Shown: positions 31,211-40,664, counted from the stretch's first letter. The stretch: DNA of 64,000 bases from Yunchengibacter salinarum (GCF_037658235.1 NZ_JBBJLN010000008.1:124001-188000); one strand, 5' to 3'. Translations and numbers: made by a program. Notes: generated from the sequence alone by a model not told the origin.

Positions 31211-32387
31211 TAAGGAGGGGGAAATCAAAACCCGTGTCGGACGATATTTGAAGGGTAGCAGCGTGGGCGGGGAAGCCTATAAGACCTATATTCCAAAAAA
31301 CCTGCCACCAGACCCGCCATTGGAAATGGCGGCATTTTACCCCTTTCTGGACAAGGCCAATATCGCCCTTGGTAAACTTGAGGGCATAAGCATGATATTG
31401 CCCGACCCGTCATTATTTCTGTACATGTATATCAGGAAAGAAGCCGTTTTATCGTCGCAGATCGAAGGAACACAATCCTCCCTTTCCGACCTGTTGTTAT
31501 TTGAATCGGATGAAGCGCCGGGCGCCCCGATCGATGATGTGACAGAAGTATCCTGTTATGTGGCGGCCATGAATTACGGCCTTGAAAGGTTACGGAAATT
31601 TCCGCTTTCGCTCCGCCTTCTCCGGGAAATTCACGATCGCTTGATGAGCAATTCTCGTGGCGGAAATAAGATGCCGGGAGAGTTCAGAACATCCCAGAAC
31701 TGGATTGGCGGCACCCGACCAGGAAACGCCCTTTTCGTGCCTCCGCCCCCTGAAAAGATGATGGACTGCCTGGATAATTTCGAAAAATTTCTACATGACG
31801 AAAAAATAAAAATGCCTGTTTTGATTAAGGCGGCATTGGCGCACGCGCAGTTCGAAACGATCCACCCGTTTCTTGATGGAAATGGTCGCCTCGGAAGGCT
31901 TTTAATTACTTTCATATTATGCAGTGAAGGTGTTTTGAGAGAACCTTTACTATACCTTAGCCTTTATCTTAAATCCAACAGAAAAGAATATTATGATCAC
32001 TTGCAAAAAATTCGGGAAACCGGTGACTGGGAGTCATGGGTTATATTTTTCTTGAAGGGTGTTATCGAAACCGCCGAACAAGCGGCGCAAACGGCCCAGA
32101 GCATACGAAATTTATTTATATCTGATCAGATGCGAATTGAGACGTCCGGCAATACCGCCGCGAGTACGTTGACGGTCTTCAATCTGCTTCAGCGCCACCC
32201 CATCAGCAAAACGACGAAGATGACAGAATTATCCAATCTGTCACTGCCGACCGTTCTCCGAGCCCTGAACAATCTGGAAGAAATGGGCATCGTAAAAGAA
32301 ATCACCGGGAAAGACCGGCATAAAGTTTTTGTATATGAAGCGTATCTTGCGACCTTGAACGAAGGAACCAACCCTATTGCCGCATAG
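31203..32387 (+). CDS. Fic-family AMP-transferase with winged-helix C-terminus (class II)
   Basis: Protein of 394 residues. The Fic core motif HPFLDGNGRLGR starts at catalytic H221. An N-terminal inhibitory helix is visible as S84-SQI-E88-G89, matching the [S/T]xxxE[G/N] rule, so AMP transfer should be self-inhibited. The C-terminal part (about 325-385) is a winged helix (TLTVFNLLQRHPISKTTKMTELS) that probably binds DNA. The only close ATG is 31203. A strong purine-rich AAGGAGGGGG falls just inside the gene rather than before it, so initiation is uncertain. Codons are AT-richer than neighbouring genes, and it sits between polA and a convergent SDR gene, suggesting horizontal gain. It overlaps the SDR gene's 3' end by 14 bases. 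Confidence 0.92.
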   Translation: MLLKEGEIKTRVGRYLKGSSVGGEAYKTYIPKNLPPDPPLEMAAFYPFLDKANIALGKLEGISMILPDPSLFLYMYIRKEAVLSSQIEGTQSSLSDLLLFESDEAPGAPIDDVTEVSCYVAAMNYGLERLRKFPLSLRLLREIHDRLMSNSRGGNKMPGEFRTSQNWIGGTRPGNALFVPPPPEKMMDCLDNFEKFLHDEKIKMPVLIKAALAHAQFETIHPFLDGNGRLGRLLITFILCSEGVLREPLLYLSLYLKSNRKEYYDHLQKIRETGDWESWVIFFLKGVIETAEQAAQTAQSIRNLFISDQMRIETSGNTAASTLTVFNLLQRHPISKTTKMTELSNLSLPTVLRALNNLEEMGIVKEITGKDRHKVFVYEAYLATLNEGTNPIAA

Positions 32388-33168
32388 GTGAGGCCGACTC
32401 TTCAATCCGTTCATCCAGAAAACCCACTTCGCGGGGAAGCCGGAGCAGGAACTGGCCGGCGTCCAGGGTGATGATCTCGCCGCTCGCCACCGCGCCGGAC
32501 AGGCACAGCCGGGCCGCCTGGCAGACATGGTCCGGGTCCACCGGGCGCTTCAGGGCATTCATGCGTTTCAGGCGCGCCACCCGGCCCGTCGTTTCCGGCC
32601 CGCTTTCCAGAATCATGCTGGGCGACAGGCCATAAACCCGGCCCCGATCGCCCATCTGCCGGGCCATCATGGTGGTGGCGCCCGCCAGTGATACCTTGGC
32701 CAGGCTATAGGCGAAATAATCCGGGTTCAGGGCTTTCAGCTTGGCATCCAGAATATTGATCACCGTGCGCGGCACCCCCTGCGTGCTGCCCGCCAGCACC
32801 CTTTGGGCCAGCAGCACGGGCGCAATCATGTTCACCTGCTGAAAGCGGGCGAGGGCGGCGCCGTCGGTTTCGCCGAACAGGTCAAAACCAAACGCGGCGG
32901 CATTGTTGATCAGATGCAGCGACCGGCCTTCGCCGAGCCGCTCAACGGCCTCGACGAGCGCATCCACCGCTGCCGGGTCCGCCAGATCGCCGGAAACCAG
33001 ATCGCACCGCCGCCCCATGGCGGTCACGTCCGCCTTCAGGCTTTCCGCCGGGCCGCGGGAGCGATTGTAATGGGCCACAATGTCATGGCCCGCCGATGCC
33101 AGATCCAGCGCCAGCGCCCGGCCAAGGCGCGCCCCCGCGCCCGTGATCATCACCGCCTCTGCCGTCAT
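32374..33168 (-). CDS. SDR oxidoreductase, pteridine-reductase (FolM/PTR1)-like
   Basis: Protein of 264 residues from the ATG at 33168, set by AGAGGAAGC. The cofactor loop is TGAGARLG (residues 9-16), the TGxxxRxG variant typical of NADPH pteridine reductases rather than the common TGxxxGxG. Catalytic residues D141, Y154 and K158 keep the D-x12-Y-x3-K spacing of PTR1, where the Asp helps protonate the pterin. The NNAA and VN segments complete the SDR core. FolM-type enzymes reduce dihydromonapterin or dihydrofolate. Assignment to the FolM/PTR1 branch is good; the in vivo substrate is inference. It converges on, and slightly overlaps, the fic gene. Confidence 0.75.
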   Translation of the reverse strand: MTAEAVMITGAGARLGRALALDLASAGHDIVAHYNRSRGPAESLKADVTAMGRRCDLVSGDLADPAAVDALVEAVERLGEGRSLHLINNAAAFGFDLFGETDGAALARFQQVNMIAPVLLAQRVLAGSTQGVPRTVINILDAKLKALNPDYFAYSLAKVSLAGATTMMARQMGDRGRVYGLSPSMILESGPETTGRVARLKRMNALKRPVDPDHVCQAARLCLSGAVASGEIITLDAGQFLLRLPREVGFLDERIEESASPMRQ

Positions 33169-33265
33169 GTTGCTTCCTCTTCTGGCGCAGCGCTTGCCCG
33201 CGCCTTCATGATACGCCGCGATGGCACCGCCGGTTCGCCCGCCAGCCCGGCCCGACAGTTTGAGC

Positions 33266-33294
33266 AAAAAAAGCCGGGCCATGAAAGGCCCGGC
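33266..33294 (-). terminator. Rho-independent terminator of decarboxylase-like gene
   Basis: On the minus strand GCCGGGCC pairs with GGCCCGGC around a 6-base loop, followed by seven T residues (the A-run at 33266-33272). Confidence 0.92.
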
Positions 33295-33332
33295 AGGGTG
33301 GCAGACTTTGTGGTGTGGGGAAATCGGGTCGG

Positions 33333-34751
33333 TCAGTCCAGCGACCAGGGAGATTTCGGCGCTGTTCCCGCATTGATGATGGCGATCTGGTTGCCCATGC
33401 GGGTTTGCACCTCGTTACCCACCAGCCCCTTGGAAAACAACAGGATATTGAGCGAACCGCCGAAATTGAAATTGCCAAAGCGGGTCACGCCTTTCTTCAC
33501 GCTGAGCCCCGGTGCCACATCCGGGTCGAATTCCACCGATCCCACGCTGTCCAGCCCCACGGGGATGCTGGCCACATAGCCGGTCAGGGTTTCGGGGGTG
33601 CGGCCCGGCAGGTTTTCATAGGTCACCTTGATGATGATAACGCCGCGCTGAAACACCTGAAACTGGCTGTAATCGGTGCCCAGCCGACCCACATTGCCAT
33701 CCAGCGGCACCCAGTTGGGATAGTCGATATAGCCGAAGGTGCCGGTGGCGAAGGGGCTGCCCGTCTCGACGATCTCCGCATGAACGATCTTGCCATCCAC
33801 CGGCGAATGGAAATGGTGATAGGTGTTGGGCATCAACACACAGGACAGCCCCGTGCCGCCGACGAACTGCTCCTTAAGGTCTTCCGGGGTGTTGGCCAGC
33901 AATTGGGACATGGACAGGGGAATGCCCTTGATATCCAGAATGGTGTCATATTGCAGGGGGTCCTCCACATAGGTGCGGTCATAGGTGGCATCCATTTTCT
34001 GCATCTGAATCAGCGGGTTCATGATGCAGTCCGTGGGCGAGACGATCACATAATCCCGATCCGGCATGGTCACCGGGCGGCTGGGTATGGTGCCGTCGGG
34101 GTTGGTTTTGAGCTGGCGGGTGAAAAAGCTGTTCCAGCTATCATACTGGTCGGCGCTGGTTTTTTTGTAATCGTCGATCTCGATGCGTGGATCGGCCACC
34201 CATTCGGGGACCTTGGCATCGGATTCGGCGCTGTTCATATAGGCAAGATAATCGCTGTTCCATTTGGCCAGAAACTGCTGGCCGGTTTCCAGTGGCTGGT
34301 CCGGTGCGTTGGGGTCCCGGCCCTGCACGAAATCCTGCCCATACTGATTCTGATAGAAGAACCAGGCGAAATAGAGGATCGGGTCCAGCGCATTGTCGCT
34401 CGTGCCGTGGATTTCGGGCAATGTCACGCACCACTGGCTGAACATGGTCACCATCATGGACAGCAGCGCATCCGCATCCTGCACCCGCCACGGATTGGCC
34501 CGGCTGCCATGATAGGCATAACCCTGGGGCATGTCCTTCAGGCCGGAAAGCACCTTTTCCAGCGCGGCACGGGTGGCCGGGTCCGTCTGATACTGGTCGA
34601 TCAGATAAACCAGCGAAGGCCCGCACGGATTGGCCAGAAGCGTATCTTCGTCCGGCAGGCTGGGGGCGGCCCCGGCATTCGGGCCGGGAAGCATCAGGGC
34701 GGCGCTCAGGGTGACGGCGGCGCCCAGGCGGCGCAAAACGGATAAGGGCAT
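33333..34751 (-). CDS. secreted phosphatidylserine-decarboxylase-like protein
   Basis: Protein of 472 residues. Two ATGs compete: AAGGAGG touches the first (34757) but is 6 bases from the second (34751), so 34751 is chosen. A signal peptide follows (LGAAVTLSAALMLPGPNAGA). The C-terminal 270 residues match the phosphatidylserine decarboxylase fold: WNSFFTRQLK, VSPTDC, HHFHSPVDGKIV, and the terminal NFGGSLNIL, where GGS stands at the LGST-like self-cleavage site that makes the pyruvoyl group. The N-terminal half resembles the extra domain of PSD-associated proteins. Export from the cytoplasm is unlike classical Psd and argues for an extracellular or periplasmic substrate. A TonB receptor lies just upstream on the same strand. 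Confidence 0.78.
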   Translation of the reverse strand: MPLSVLRRLGAAVTLSAALMLPGPNAGAAPSLPDEDTLLANPCGPSLVYLIDQYQTDPATRAALEKVLSGLKDMPQGYAYHGSRANPWRVQDADALLSMMVTMFSQWCVTLPEIHGTSDNALDPILYFAWFFYQNQYGQDFVQGRDPNAPDQPLETGQQFLAKWNSDYLAYMNSAESDAKVPEWVADPRIEIDDYKKTSADQYDSWNSFFTRQLKTNPDGTIPSRPVTMPDRDYVIVSPTDCIMNPLIQMQKMDATYDRTYVEDPLQYDTILDIKGIPLSMSQLLANTPEDLKEQFVGGTGLSCVLMPNTYHHFHSPVDGKIVHAEIVETGSPFATGTFGYIDYPNWVPLDGNVGRLGTDYSQFQVFQRGVIIIKVTYENLPGRTPETLTGYVASIPVGLDSVGSVEFDPDVAPGLSVKKGVTRFGNFNFGGSLNILLFSKGLVGNEVQTRMGNQIAIINAGTAPKSPWSLD

Positions 34752-34811
34752 GATCATCCTCCTTTTTGGTTGCGCGATAAAAAGGCACATGTCTTTCCGG
34801 TTGTGCCCCTG

Positions 34812-34847
34812 GTTAAAAAACGACCCCACCCGCGCCCGGATGGGGTC
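34812..34847 (-). terminator. Rho-independent terminator between TonB receptor and decarboxylase-like gene
   Basis: On the minus strand GACCCCA (34841-34847) pairs with TGGGGTC (34822-34828), followed by GTTTTTT. It may make expression of the downstream gene partly or wholly independent of the receptor. Confidence 0.7.
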
Positions 34848-34862
34848 AGAAGGGCGAAGCCC

Positions 34863-37274
34863 TCAATAGGTCACGCCCAGCGTCACACCCCACCAGCGGG
34901 GCGGCCCGAAGAATTGCTGGTTGAAGCCACCAATGCCGGTGAAGTCGAACGTGTAGACCAGATATTCCTTGTCGAAGATGTTCTCCACAAAGGCGGATAG
35001 CTCATAGCGGCCATCGTCGCTGCGCCAGGTGCTGCGAAAGTCGAACAGCACATAGTCGCCCTGTCGGGAAATATCGGAATTGGTGATGTCGAAGAAATGG
35101 CTGCCCTGATAATTGAAGCTCAGGATATGGCTCAACTCGCCCGAATCACCAGGGGCATGGGTATAGCGGACAAAGCCATTAGCCGTCACCTCGGGCGCCA
35201 GCACCGCTTCCCGATTGTCCAGCGTGGTTCCCTGCACGGTCACCCCGTCCACATCCGTATCCAGCAGGCTCAGCCCCAGTTGAACATCCAGCCCGTCCAT
35301 CGGGCGCAGGCCCAATTCCGCTTCACCGCCAAAAAAGGTGGCGTCCGCATTGGTGATGAACTGGGACAGGCCCTGAAAGGTGAGCGCCTGAAAGTCATCA
35401 TAGTCATAGAGAAAGGCGGACGCATTGATAGTGGCCAGGCCGCTTTCGGAAGACCATTTGACCCCTGCCTCATACGAGGTGAGCAGCTCCGATTCGAACG
35501 CCACCTGTTCGGATGTGATGAAATCGGTCTGATCCAGGAAACCGGCATTGAAACCGCCCGCCTTGAACCCCCGGCTCCAGGTGGCATACAGCAGCGTGCC
35601 CGGTGTGGCCTGCCAGTCCAGCGACAGTTTCCAGGTCAGGTTTTCGTCATTGATCCGGCTGGCATCCGGGCTGACCACATCCACCGGCCCGGCGCCCAGC
35701 GCGGCGGCAAAGCCGTTCACCGCGCCGGGGCGCAGCGAAAAGAAATTGGCCTCGCCCACACCATTGACCACATTGTTCAACAAGGCGCCCGCGGGGGCGC
35801 GATTCACATAGTCAAAGTCCCGGTCCTCCGTTGTATAGCGCAGGCCCGCCGTCAAATTCAGGGTGTCGGTCAGCAGATATTCACCCTGGGCGAATCCGGC
35901 GATGGACTGGGTATCCTGCCGGTAGTCCACATCAAAGACGATGCCGGGCAGCAGATCCGGCGTGGCGGCGAAATCGTTGAACGCGGCCAGCGCCCCGCCG
36001 AACACCGCCGGATCGGAATCCAGCAGGGCGGCAAAATCGCCGCGCCAGCGCACGGTCAGGTCATTGGCGCCCACCACTTTCGTATCCAGAAAGAAAACCC
36101 CCGCCTGCCACATGCCGCGGTCATAGGTGCCCACCAGGCGCAGTTCTTCCGAAAAGGTCTCTATGTCCGAATTGAAGGTGGGTTCGATGCCCGGATTCGG
36201 GCCCACATCCGTGTCTTCCTCATGCAGTTTTTCGGTTTTCTGCCAGGCCAGTATGTTGACCAGATCGATTCTGTCGGTCAGCCCCGTTTCATAGGTGGCG
36301 TGGACCCCTGTGGTCTCGATATCCAGTACGCCGGTGCGGTCGAACTCGCCAGCGAAATTATCCCCGTCCGTATCGGCGAAGCAGTAGATGTCCCGCGGCA
36401 CGTCCTTCGGGCAGAAGGGCAGATTGTCCGCCCCGGTGGCGCCCAGCGTGGCCTGATGCTGATATTGCGGTGCCACGGTATCCGACCGGGACAGAAAGCC
36501 CTTCAGATTCAGCAGCCCGGTGGCGCCCACGTCGAACTCCACCTGTCCGCGCAGGGCCAGCGTGTCCGCCTCATTGGCGTCCGGGCCGATGCGGTTTTCC
36601 ACATAGCCGTCGCGCCGGTCATAGGCCACCGAAAGGCGGCTGCGCACGCCGTCCGCCAGGGCGCCGCCCACGGCGCCTTCAAAATTGAGGGTGCCTGACT
36701 TGCCCGCTTCCACGGTCATATAGGCTTCGGTCTCTTCACTGGGCTTACGGGAAATGAAATGCACCAGCCCGCCGGTGGCATTGCGCCCGAAAATGGTCCC
36801 CTGCGGCCCGCGCAGAACCTCCACCCGCTCCACGTCGAAAAGCTGAAAGGTCAGGCCCGGCAAGGCGGCCTGATACACGTCATCCAGATAAACCGCGATC
36901 GGGCCTTCGTTATTGTCGTTGAAATCATTCAGCCCCACCCCGCGCAGCGTGAAGGATGGATTGTTCCCCTCCCCCACCGGTGTGCCGATGTTCAACCCCG
37001 GCACCTGCGCCACGATATCCGTGCTGTCGTCAAACCCGAACTGGCGCAGGGCATCGCCGCTGAAGGCGGTGACGGACAGCCCCACTTCCTGCACGCCCTG
37101 CTCCACCTTCTGGGCGGTGACCATGATCTCATCCAGCACCTGGGCGCTGGCGCCCGTCGCCACGCCGATGCCCCCGGCCACGGCCACGGCCATCCTGACC
37201 GTCTGGCGACCATATCCCCCTTGACGACCAGACCGGACCCGGCTGCCTGCACGACCTTTCTGATGGAATCCCAT
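34863..37274 (-). CDS. TonB-dependent receptor
   Basis: Protein of 803 residues from the ATG at 37274; in-frame ATGs further upstream lack any signal. A basic N-terminus and hydrophobic segment (VRMAVAVAGGIGVATGASA) form the signal peptide. The TonB box is VLDEIMVTAQK. The plug domain (about 45-155) contains SFTLRGVGLNDF, GPIAVYLDDVYQ and VEVLRGPQGTIFGRNATGG, the pattern of the large CirA/Fiu-like receptor clade widespread in sphingomonads and marine alphaproteobacteria. The barrel ends in GVTLGVTY. The substrate is unknown. The next gene downstream is a secreted phosphatidylserine-decarboxylase-like protein, 111 bases away but separated by a terminator. Confidence 0.9.
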   Translation of the reverse strand: MGFHQKGRAGSRVRSGRQGGYGRQTVRMAVAVAGGIGVATGASAQVLDEIMVTAQKVEQGVQEVGLSVTAFSGDALRQFGFDDSTDIVAQVPGLNIGTPVGEGNNPSFTLRGVGLNDFNDNNEGPIAVYLDDVYQAALPGLTFQLFDVERVEVLRGPQGTIFGRNATGGLVHFISRKPSEETEAYMTVEAGKSGTLNFEGAVGGALADGVRSRLSVAYDRRDGYVENRIGPDANEADTLALRGQVEFDVGATGLLNLKGFLSRSDTVAPQYQHQATLGATGADNLPFCPKDVPRDIYCFADTDGDNFAGEFDRTGVLDIETTGVHATYETGLTDRIDLVNILAWQKTEKLHEEDTDVGPNPGIEPTFNSDIETFSEELRLVGTYDRGMWQAGVFFLDTKVVGANDLTVRWRGDFAALLDSDPAVFGGALAAFNDFAATPDLLPGIVFDVDYRQDTQSIAGFAQGEYLLTDTLNLTAGLRYTTEDRDFDYVNRAPAGALLNNVVNGVGEANFFSLRPGAVNGFAAALGAGPVDVVSPDASRINDENLTWKLSLDWQATPGTLLYATWSRGFKAGGFNAGFLDQTDFITSEQVAFESELLTSYEAGVKWSSESGLATINASAFLYDYDDFQALTFQGLSQFITNADATFFGGEAELGLRPMDGLDVQLGLSLLDTDVDGVTVQGTTLDNREAVLAPEVTANGFVRYTHAPGDSGELSHILSFNYQGSHFFDITNSDISRQGDYVLFDFRSTWRSDDGRYELSAFVENIFDKEYLVYTFDFTGIGGFNQQFFGPPRWWGVTLGVTY

Positions 37275-37693
37275 ATGCTTTACCCCGTACATACAATGCA
37301 ACGCCTGACATGGCGCCCCCAAGCAAGTGTATCCTATCCGTATAAAGCGCCGTGATGCACTAAAAAGTAGTTATAAAAAGAAAAGATACGCTTTTTCAAA
37401 GAAATCGTCGGTTTTGTCAGAATGCGGGATAATGGCGATCAGGCTCACCTTATCTGACCATATTCTTACAGAAAATGTGGCGGACTACCCCGCAATAGCG
37501 GTTTTACGGGCCAGACCAGGAAAGGCAGCGGGCGGGATCGCGCCATGGCGGTCCATCAGAAAGGCGCGCGCATGAGGCATCGTTAAAATGGTAAATCATA
37601 AATATAGATCAGTTATGGAAATTGATGGGGAGTTGTGTCTAAACTGGCGCCGATCATCCGTGGCCAAGCTGAGCAACCCAAGGAAGAAACCCT
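37275..37693. other. AT-rich divergent intergenic region
   Basis: These 419 bases separate the TonB receptor and the PAS-chemoreceptor genes. No gene is supported. Bases 37330-37410 are AT-rich, with runs such as TAGTTATAAAAAGAAAAG, suitable for divergent promoters. The last bases carry AAGGAAG as Shine-Dalgarno for the start at 37694. I see no clear palindromic operator. Confidence 0.5.
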
Positions 37694-39175
37694 ATGGCGG
37701 TGCTGTCTTTCAGCCGGTCCAGACCGGCCCCAATGCAAACCCCGGCGGGCGATGTCCCGACCAGGCCAACCATGGGCACCGGCCCTTTGGTGGCCGCCCT
37801 TGCCCGCCTGACAGCCGGGGAAAGCCCGGACAGCAGCGACCTGCCCGCCGACGTGGCCTCGGCGCTGGACGAGCTGGCCCATGTGATAACGGACCTGCGC
37901 ACACAGCGGGACAGCGCCGTCGCCGATGCGGAGCGGCTTCATCTCTATGAGAATTATGCCGGCATCGGCCTGTGGGAGGGGCTGCTGGTGGATGGGGACT
38001 TCGAGCACCCGGACAGCCGCTGGACCTGGTCAAACGAATATCGCCGCCTGCTGGGGTTCGAGTCGGAGGCGGATTTTCCCAATAAGCTGTCAAGCTGGAT
38101 GGATCGCCTGCACGAGGATGACATCCAGAAACTGATCGACAGTTTCGAAGAACATCTGGAAGATACCAGCGGGCATTCCACCTATGACGTGGAATACCGT
38201 ATCAAGAACAAGGCCGGGGACTATATCTGGCTGCGGGAAACAGGCCGGGCCGAGCGGGATGACAATGGCGTGCCCAACCGGGTGTTCGGGTCCATCATTT
38301 CCATTCAGGCCGAAAAGGAGGCACAGGCCCGCCTGGCCAGAACGGCGGACCATGTGCAGACCAGCCTGAAAGGCGTTACCGATCAGACCGTTGCGGATGC
38401 CCGCGATCTGGCGGGGTCGGCGGAGCATCTGCGCCGGATGGCGGACTCCATGCGCCAGCGCGCCGACGAGGCGGACGAGCAGGCCCGCCGCAGCCTGGAC
38501 AATATGGGCACCGTCGCCTCTGCGACGGAGGAAATGTCCTCGTCCGTGCGGGAAGTGGCGGATCAGGCCAATCAGACCCGCACCAGCACGGAAGAAGCGG
38601 ACAGGGCCGCCAAGGCCGCGCGGGAACGGGTGAGCCGCATGGCCGGATCGGCAGAGGATGTGGCCCAGACGCTGGAAATGATGAAGCAGATCGCGGACCA
38701 GACCAATCTGCTGGCACTGAACGCCACAATCGAAGCGGCCCGCGCCGGGGATGCGGGCCGGGGGTTCGCCGTGGTAGCGCGGGAGGTGAAAAGCCTCGCC
38801 CAGCAAAGCGCCAGGGCCGCGGAGGAAATCGCCGCCAAGCTGGACGCCATGAAGGAAGCCACTCGCGGCTCCGTTTCGGAAATGGAAGGGGTAACCAGCC
38901 TGATCAGCACGGTGCACGATCTGGCGGTCTCCACCAGTGCCGCAATGGATCAGCAGGCCGCCGCGGGCCAGGAAATCGCCCGCAGCGTGGCGGAAGCGAG
39001 CCAGTCGAATCAGGCCATTTCCGATGCGGTGGCGCGGGTCAAGGAAGACACCGGCGCCCTTGCCAGCACGGGGGAGCAGGTGAACAGCCACAGCCGGACC
39101 CTGACCCGCAATGCGGAAACCGTATCCGAGCATGTGGACGGCCTGATCCGCGATATCCGCCAAGCCTCAGGCTAG
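37694..39175 (+). CDS. soluble PAS-domain methyl-accepting chemotaxis protein
   Basis: Protein of 493 residues with no transmembrane segment. A short disordered N-terminus and helix lead to a PAS_3-type domain (about 95-205; GLWEGLLVDGDF, YRIKNKAGDYIWLRETGRAERDDNG). A long coiled-coil signalling domain follows, with the highly conserved hairpin tip DQTNLLALNATIEAARAGDAGRGFAVVAREVKSLA near residues 336-368. This fits a cytoplasmic receptor feeding CheA/CheW, sensing an internal redox, light or metabolic cue by its PAS domain. No obvious PAS cofactor cysteine or haem histidine is identifiable. No che genes are in the window. Confidence 0.9.
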   Translation: MAVLSFSRSRPAPMQTPAGDVPTRPTMGTGPLVAALARLTAGESPDSSDLPADVASALDELAHVITDLRTQRDSAVADAERLHLYENYAGIGLWEGLLVDGDFEHPDSRWTWSNEYRRLLGFESEADFPNKLSSWMDRLHEDDIQKLIDSFEEHLEDTSGHSTYDVEYRIKNKAGDYIWLRETGRAERDDNGVPNRVFGSIISIQAEKEAQARLARTADHVQTSLKGVTDQTVADARDLAGSAEHLRRMADSMRQRADEADEQARRSLDNMGTVASATEEMSSSVREVADQANQTRTSTEEADRAAKAARERVSRMAGSAEDVAQTLEMMKQIADQTNLLALNATIEAARAGDAGRGFAVVAREVKSLAQQSARAAEEIAAKLDAMKEATRGSVSEMEGVTSLISTVHDLAVSTSAAMDQQAAAGQEIARSVAEASQSNQAISDAVARVKEDTGALASTGEQVNSHSRTLTRNAETVSEHVDGLIRDIRQASG

Positions 39176-39278
39176 AAGTTATCCGGCTGGATCAGGGCGC
39201 CGCCACACCATCCCGCCGCCCGCATGGCGGAGCAACGGGGTGGGCAGGGCATGTGTTTCCTCGCCAAGGCGGGGCCTG

Positions 39279-40664
39279 TCAGCAATCCACCACGGTGGAT
39301 GGAATGGGAATGGTGGCGGCCAGCCCGCCACGGGCGGTTTCCTTGTATTTGGCGCGCATGTCCTTGCCGGTGTCCCGCATGGTGCGGATCACCTTGTCCA
39401 GCGACACGAAATGGTCCCCGTCCCCTTTCAGGGCCAGCCGCGCCGCATTGATGGCCTTGATGGCGCCCATGGCGTTGCGCTCGATACAGGGCACCTGCAC
39501 CAGCCCGCCCACCGGATCGCAGGTAAGCCCCAGATTATGTTCCATGCCGATCTCGGCGGCGTTTTCCACCTGTCGCGGGGTGCCGCCCATCACCTCGGTC
39601 AATCCGGCGGCGGCCATGGAACAGGCACTGCCCACCTCGCCCTGGCACCCCACTTCCGCCCCCGCGATGGAGGCATTGTCCTTGAACAGCTTGCCCACCG
39701 CCCCGGCGGTCAGCAGGAAGCGGTTCACCCCCGCCGCGTCGGCGCCCGGACAGAAACGGGTATAATAATGCAGCACGGCGGGCACGATACCGGCCGCGCC
39801 ATTGGTGGGGGCGGTCACCACACGCCCGCCCGCGGCGTTTTCCTCGTTCACCGCCAGCGCGTACAGATTGACCCAATCCATGATGGTCAGCGGATCGGTC
39901 AGCGATGCTTCGGGGCGGGCACAAAGCGCCTGATACAGCCGGGCCGCCCGACGCTTCAGGTTCAGGCCCGGCATGGTGCCATCACTGGCGACGCCCTTGG
40001 CCACGCAGTCCTGCATGGCCTGCCATACCTGGGTCAGGTGCCGGTCCACCCGGTCGGCCCCGTGCACCGCCGCTTCATTGGCGTGCATGATGGCGCTGAT
40101 GGGCAGATCGGCGGTATGGGCGTGATCCAGCAGGGTCGCCGCATCCTGAAACGGATAGGGCACATCCGGTTCCGGCTCCGGCGCGGCATTGTCGCCGTCG
40201 CGGACCACATAGCCGCCGCCCACGGAATAGCTCACATCATAATACAGAGTCTCGCCCGCCGCGTCATAGGCGCGGTATTCCATGCCATTGGGATGAAAGG
40301 GCAGGCGGTCCCGTGGTTTCAGGATCAGGTCGCTGGCGGTGTCGAACGGAATCGGCTCCGCGCCCGGCAGGGCCAGTGTGCCCTCTGCCCGCACCTTGTC
40401 CGACAGGGCGGGCAGGCCGTCCGCATCGACGCTTTCGGGCCGCTGCCCCATCAGCCCGGCCAGAATGGCCTTGTCCGCCCCGTGGCCGAAGGCGGTGGCG
40501 CCCAGCGAACCGTATAGCGTGACGGTCACGCGGCGGGTTTCCGCCAGAACGGCGCGCCGCTCCAGCGCTTCCACAAAAGCCAGCGCCGCCCGCATCGGCC
40601 CCACGGTGTGGGAACTGCTCGGCCCTATGCCGACGGAAAAGAGATCGAGCACGCTGGTGGTCAT
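39279..40664 (-). CDS. sdaA: L-serine ammonia-lyase (iron-sulfur type)
   Basis: Protein of 461 residues, a single-chain serine dehydratase with fused beta and alpha domains. It converts L-serine to pyruvate and ammonia using a 4Fe-4S cluster. Signatures are SVGIGPSSSHTVGPMRAA at the N-terminus, APTNGAAGIVPAVLHYY, and cysteines suited to the cluster in GCQGEVGSACSMAAAG and LTCDPVGG. It lies 106 bases downstream of the ScfR-like regulator on the same strand. With aceA on the other side of that regulator, the block suits growth on acetate or amino acids. Direct control by the regulator is not shown. Confidence 0.95.
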   Translation of the reverse strand: MTTSVLDLFSVGIGPSSSHTVGPMRAALAFVEALERRAVLAETRRVTVTLYGSLGATAFGHGADKAILAGLMGQRPESVDADGLPALSDKVRAEGTLALPGAEPIPFDTASDLILKPRDRLPFHPNGMEYRAYDAAGETLYYDVSYSVGGGYVVRDGDNAAPEPEPDVPYPFQDAATLLDHAHTADLPISAIMHANEAAVHGADRVDRHLTQVWQAMQDCVAKGVASDGTMPGLNLKRRAARLYQALCARPEASLTDPLTIMDWVNLYALAVNEENAAGGRVVTAPTNGAAGIVPAVLHYYTRFCPGADAAGVNRFLLTAGAVGKLFKDNASIAGAEVGCQGEVGSACSMAAAGLTEVMGGTPRQVENAAEIGMEHNLGLTCDPVGGLVQVPCIERNAMGAIKAINAARLALKGDGDHFVSLDKVIRTMRDTGKDMRAKYKETARGGLAATIPIPSTVVDC

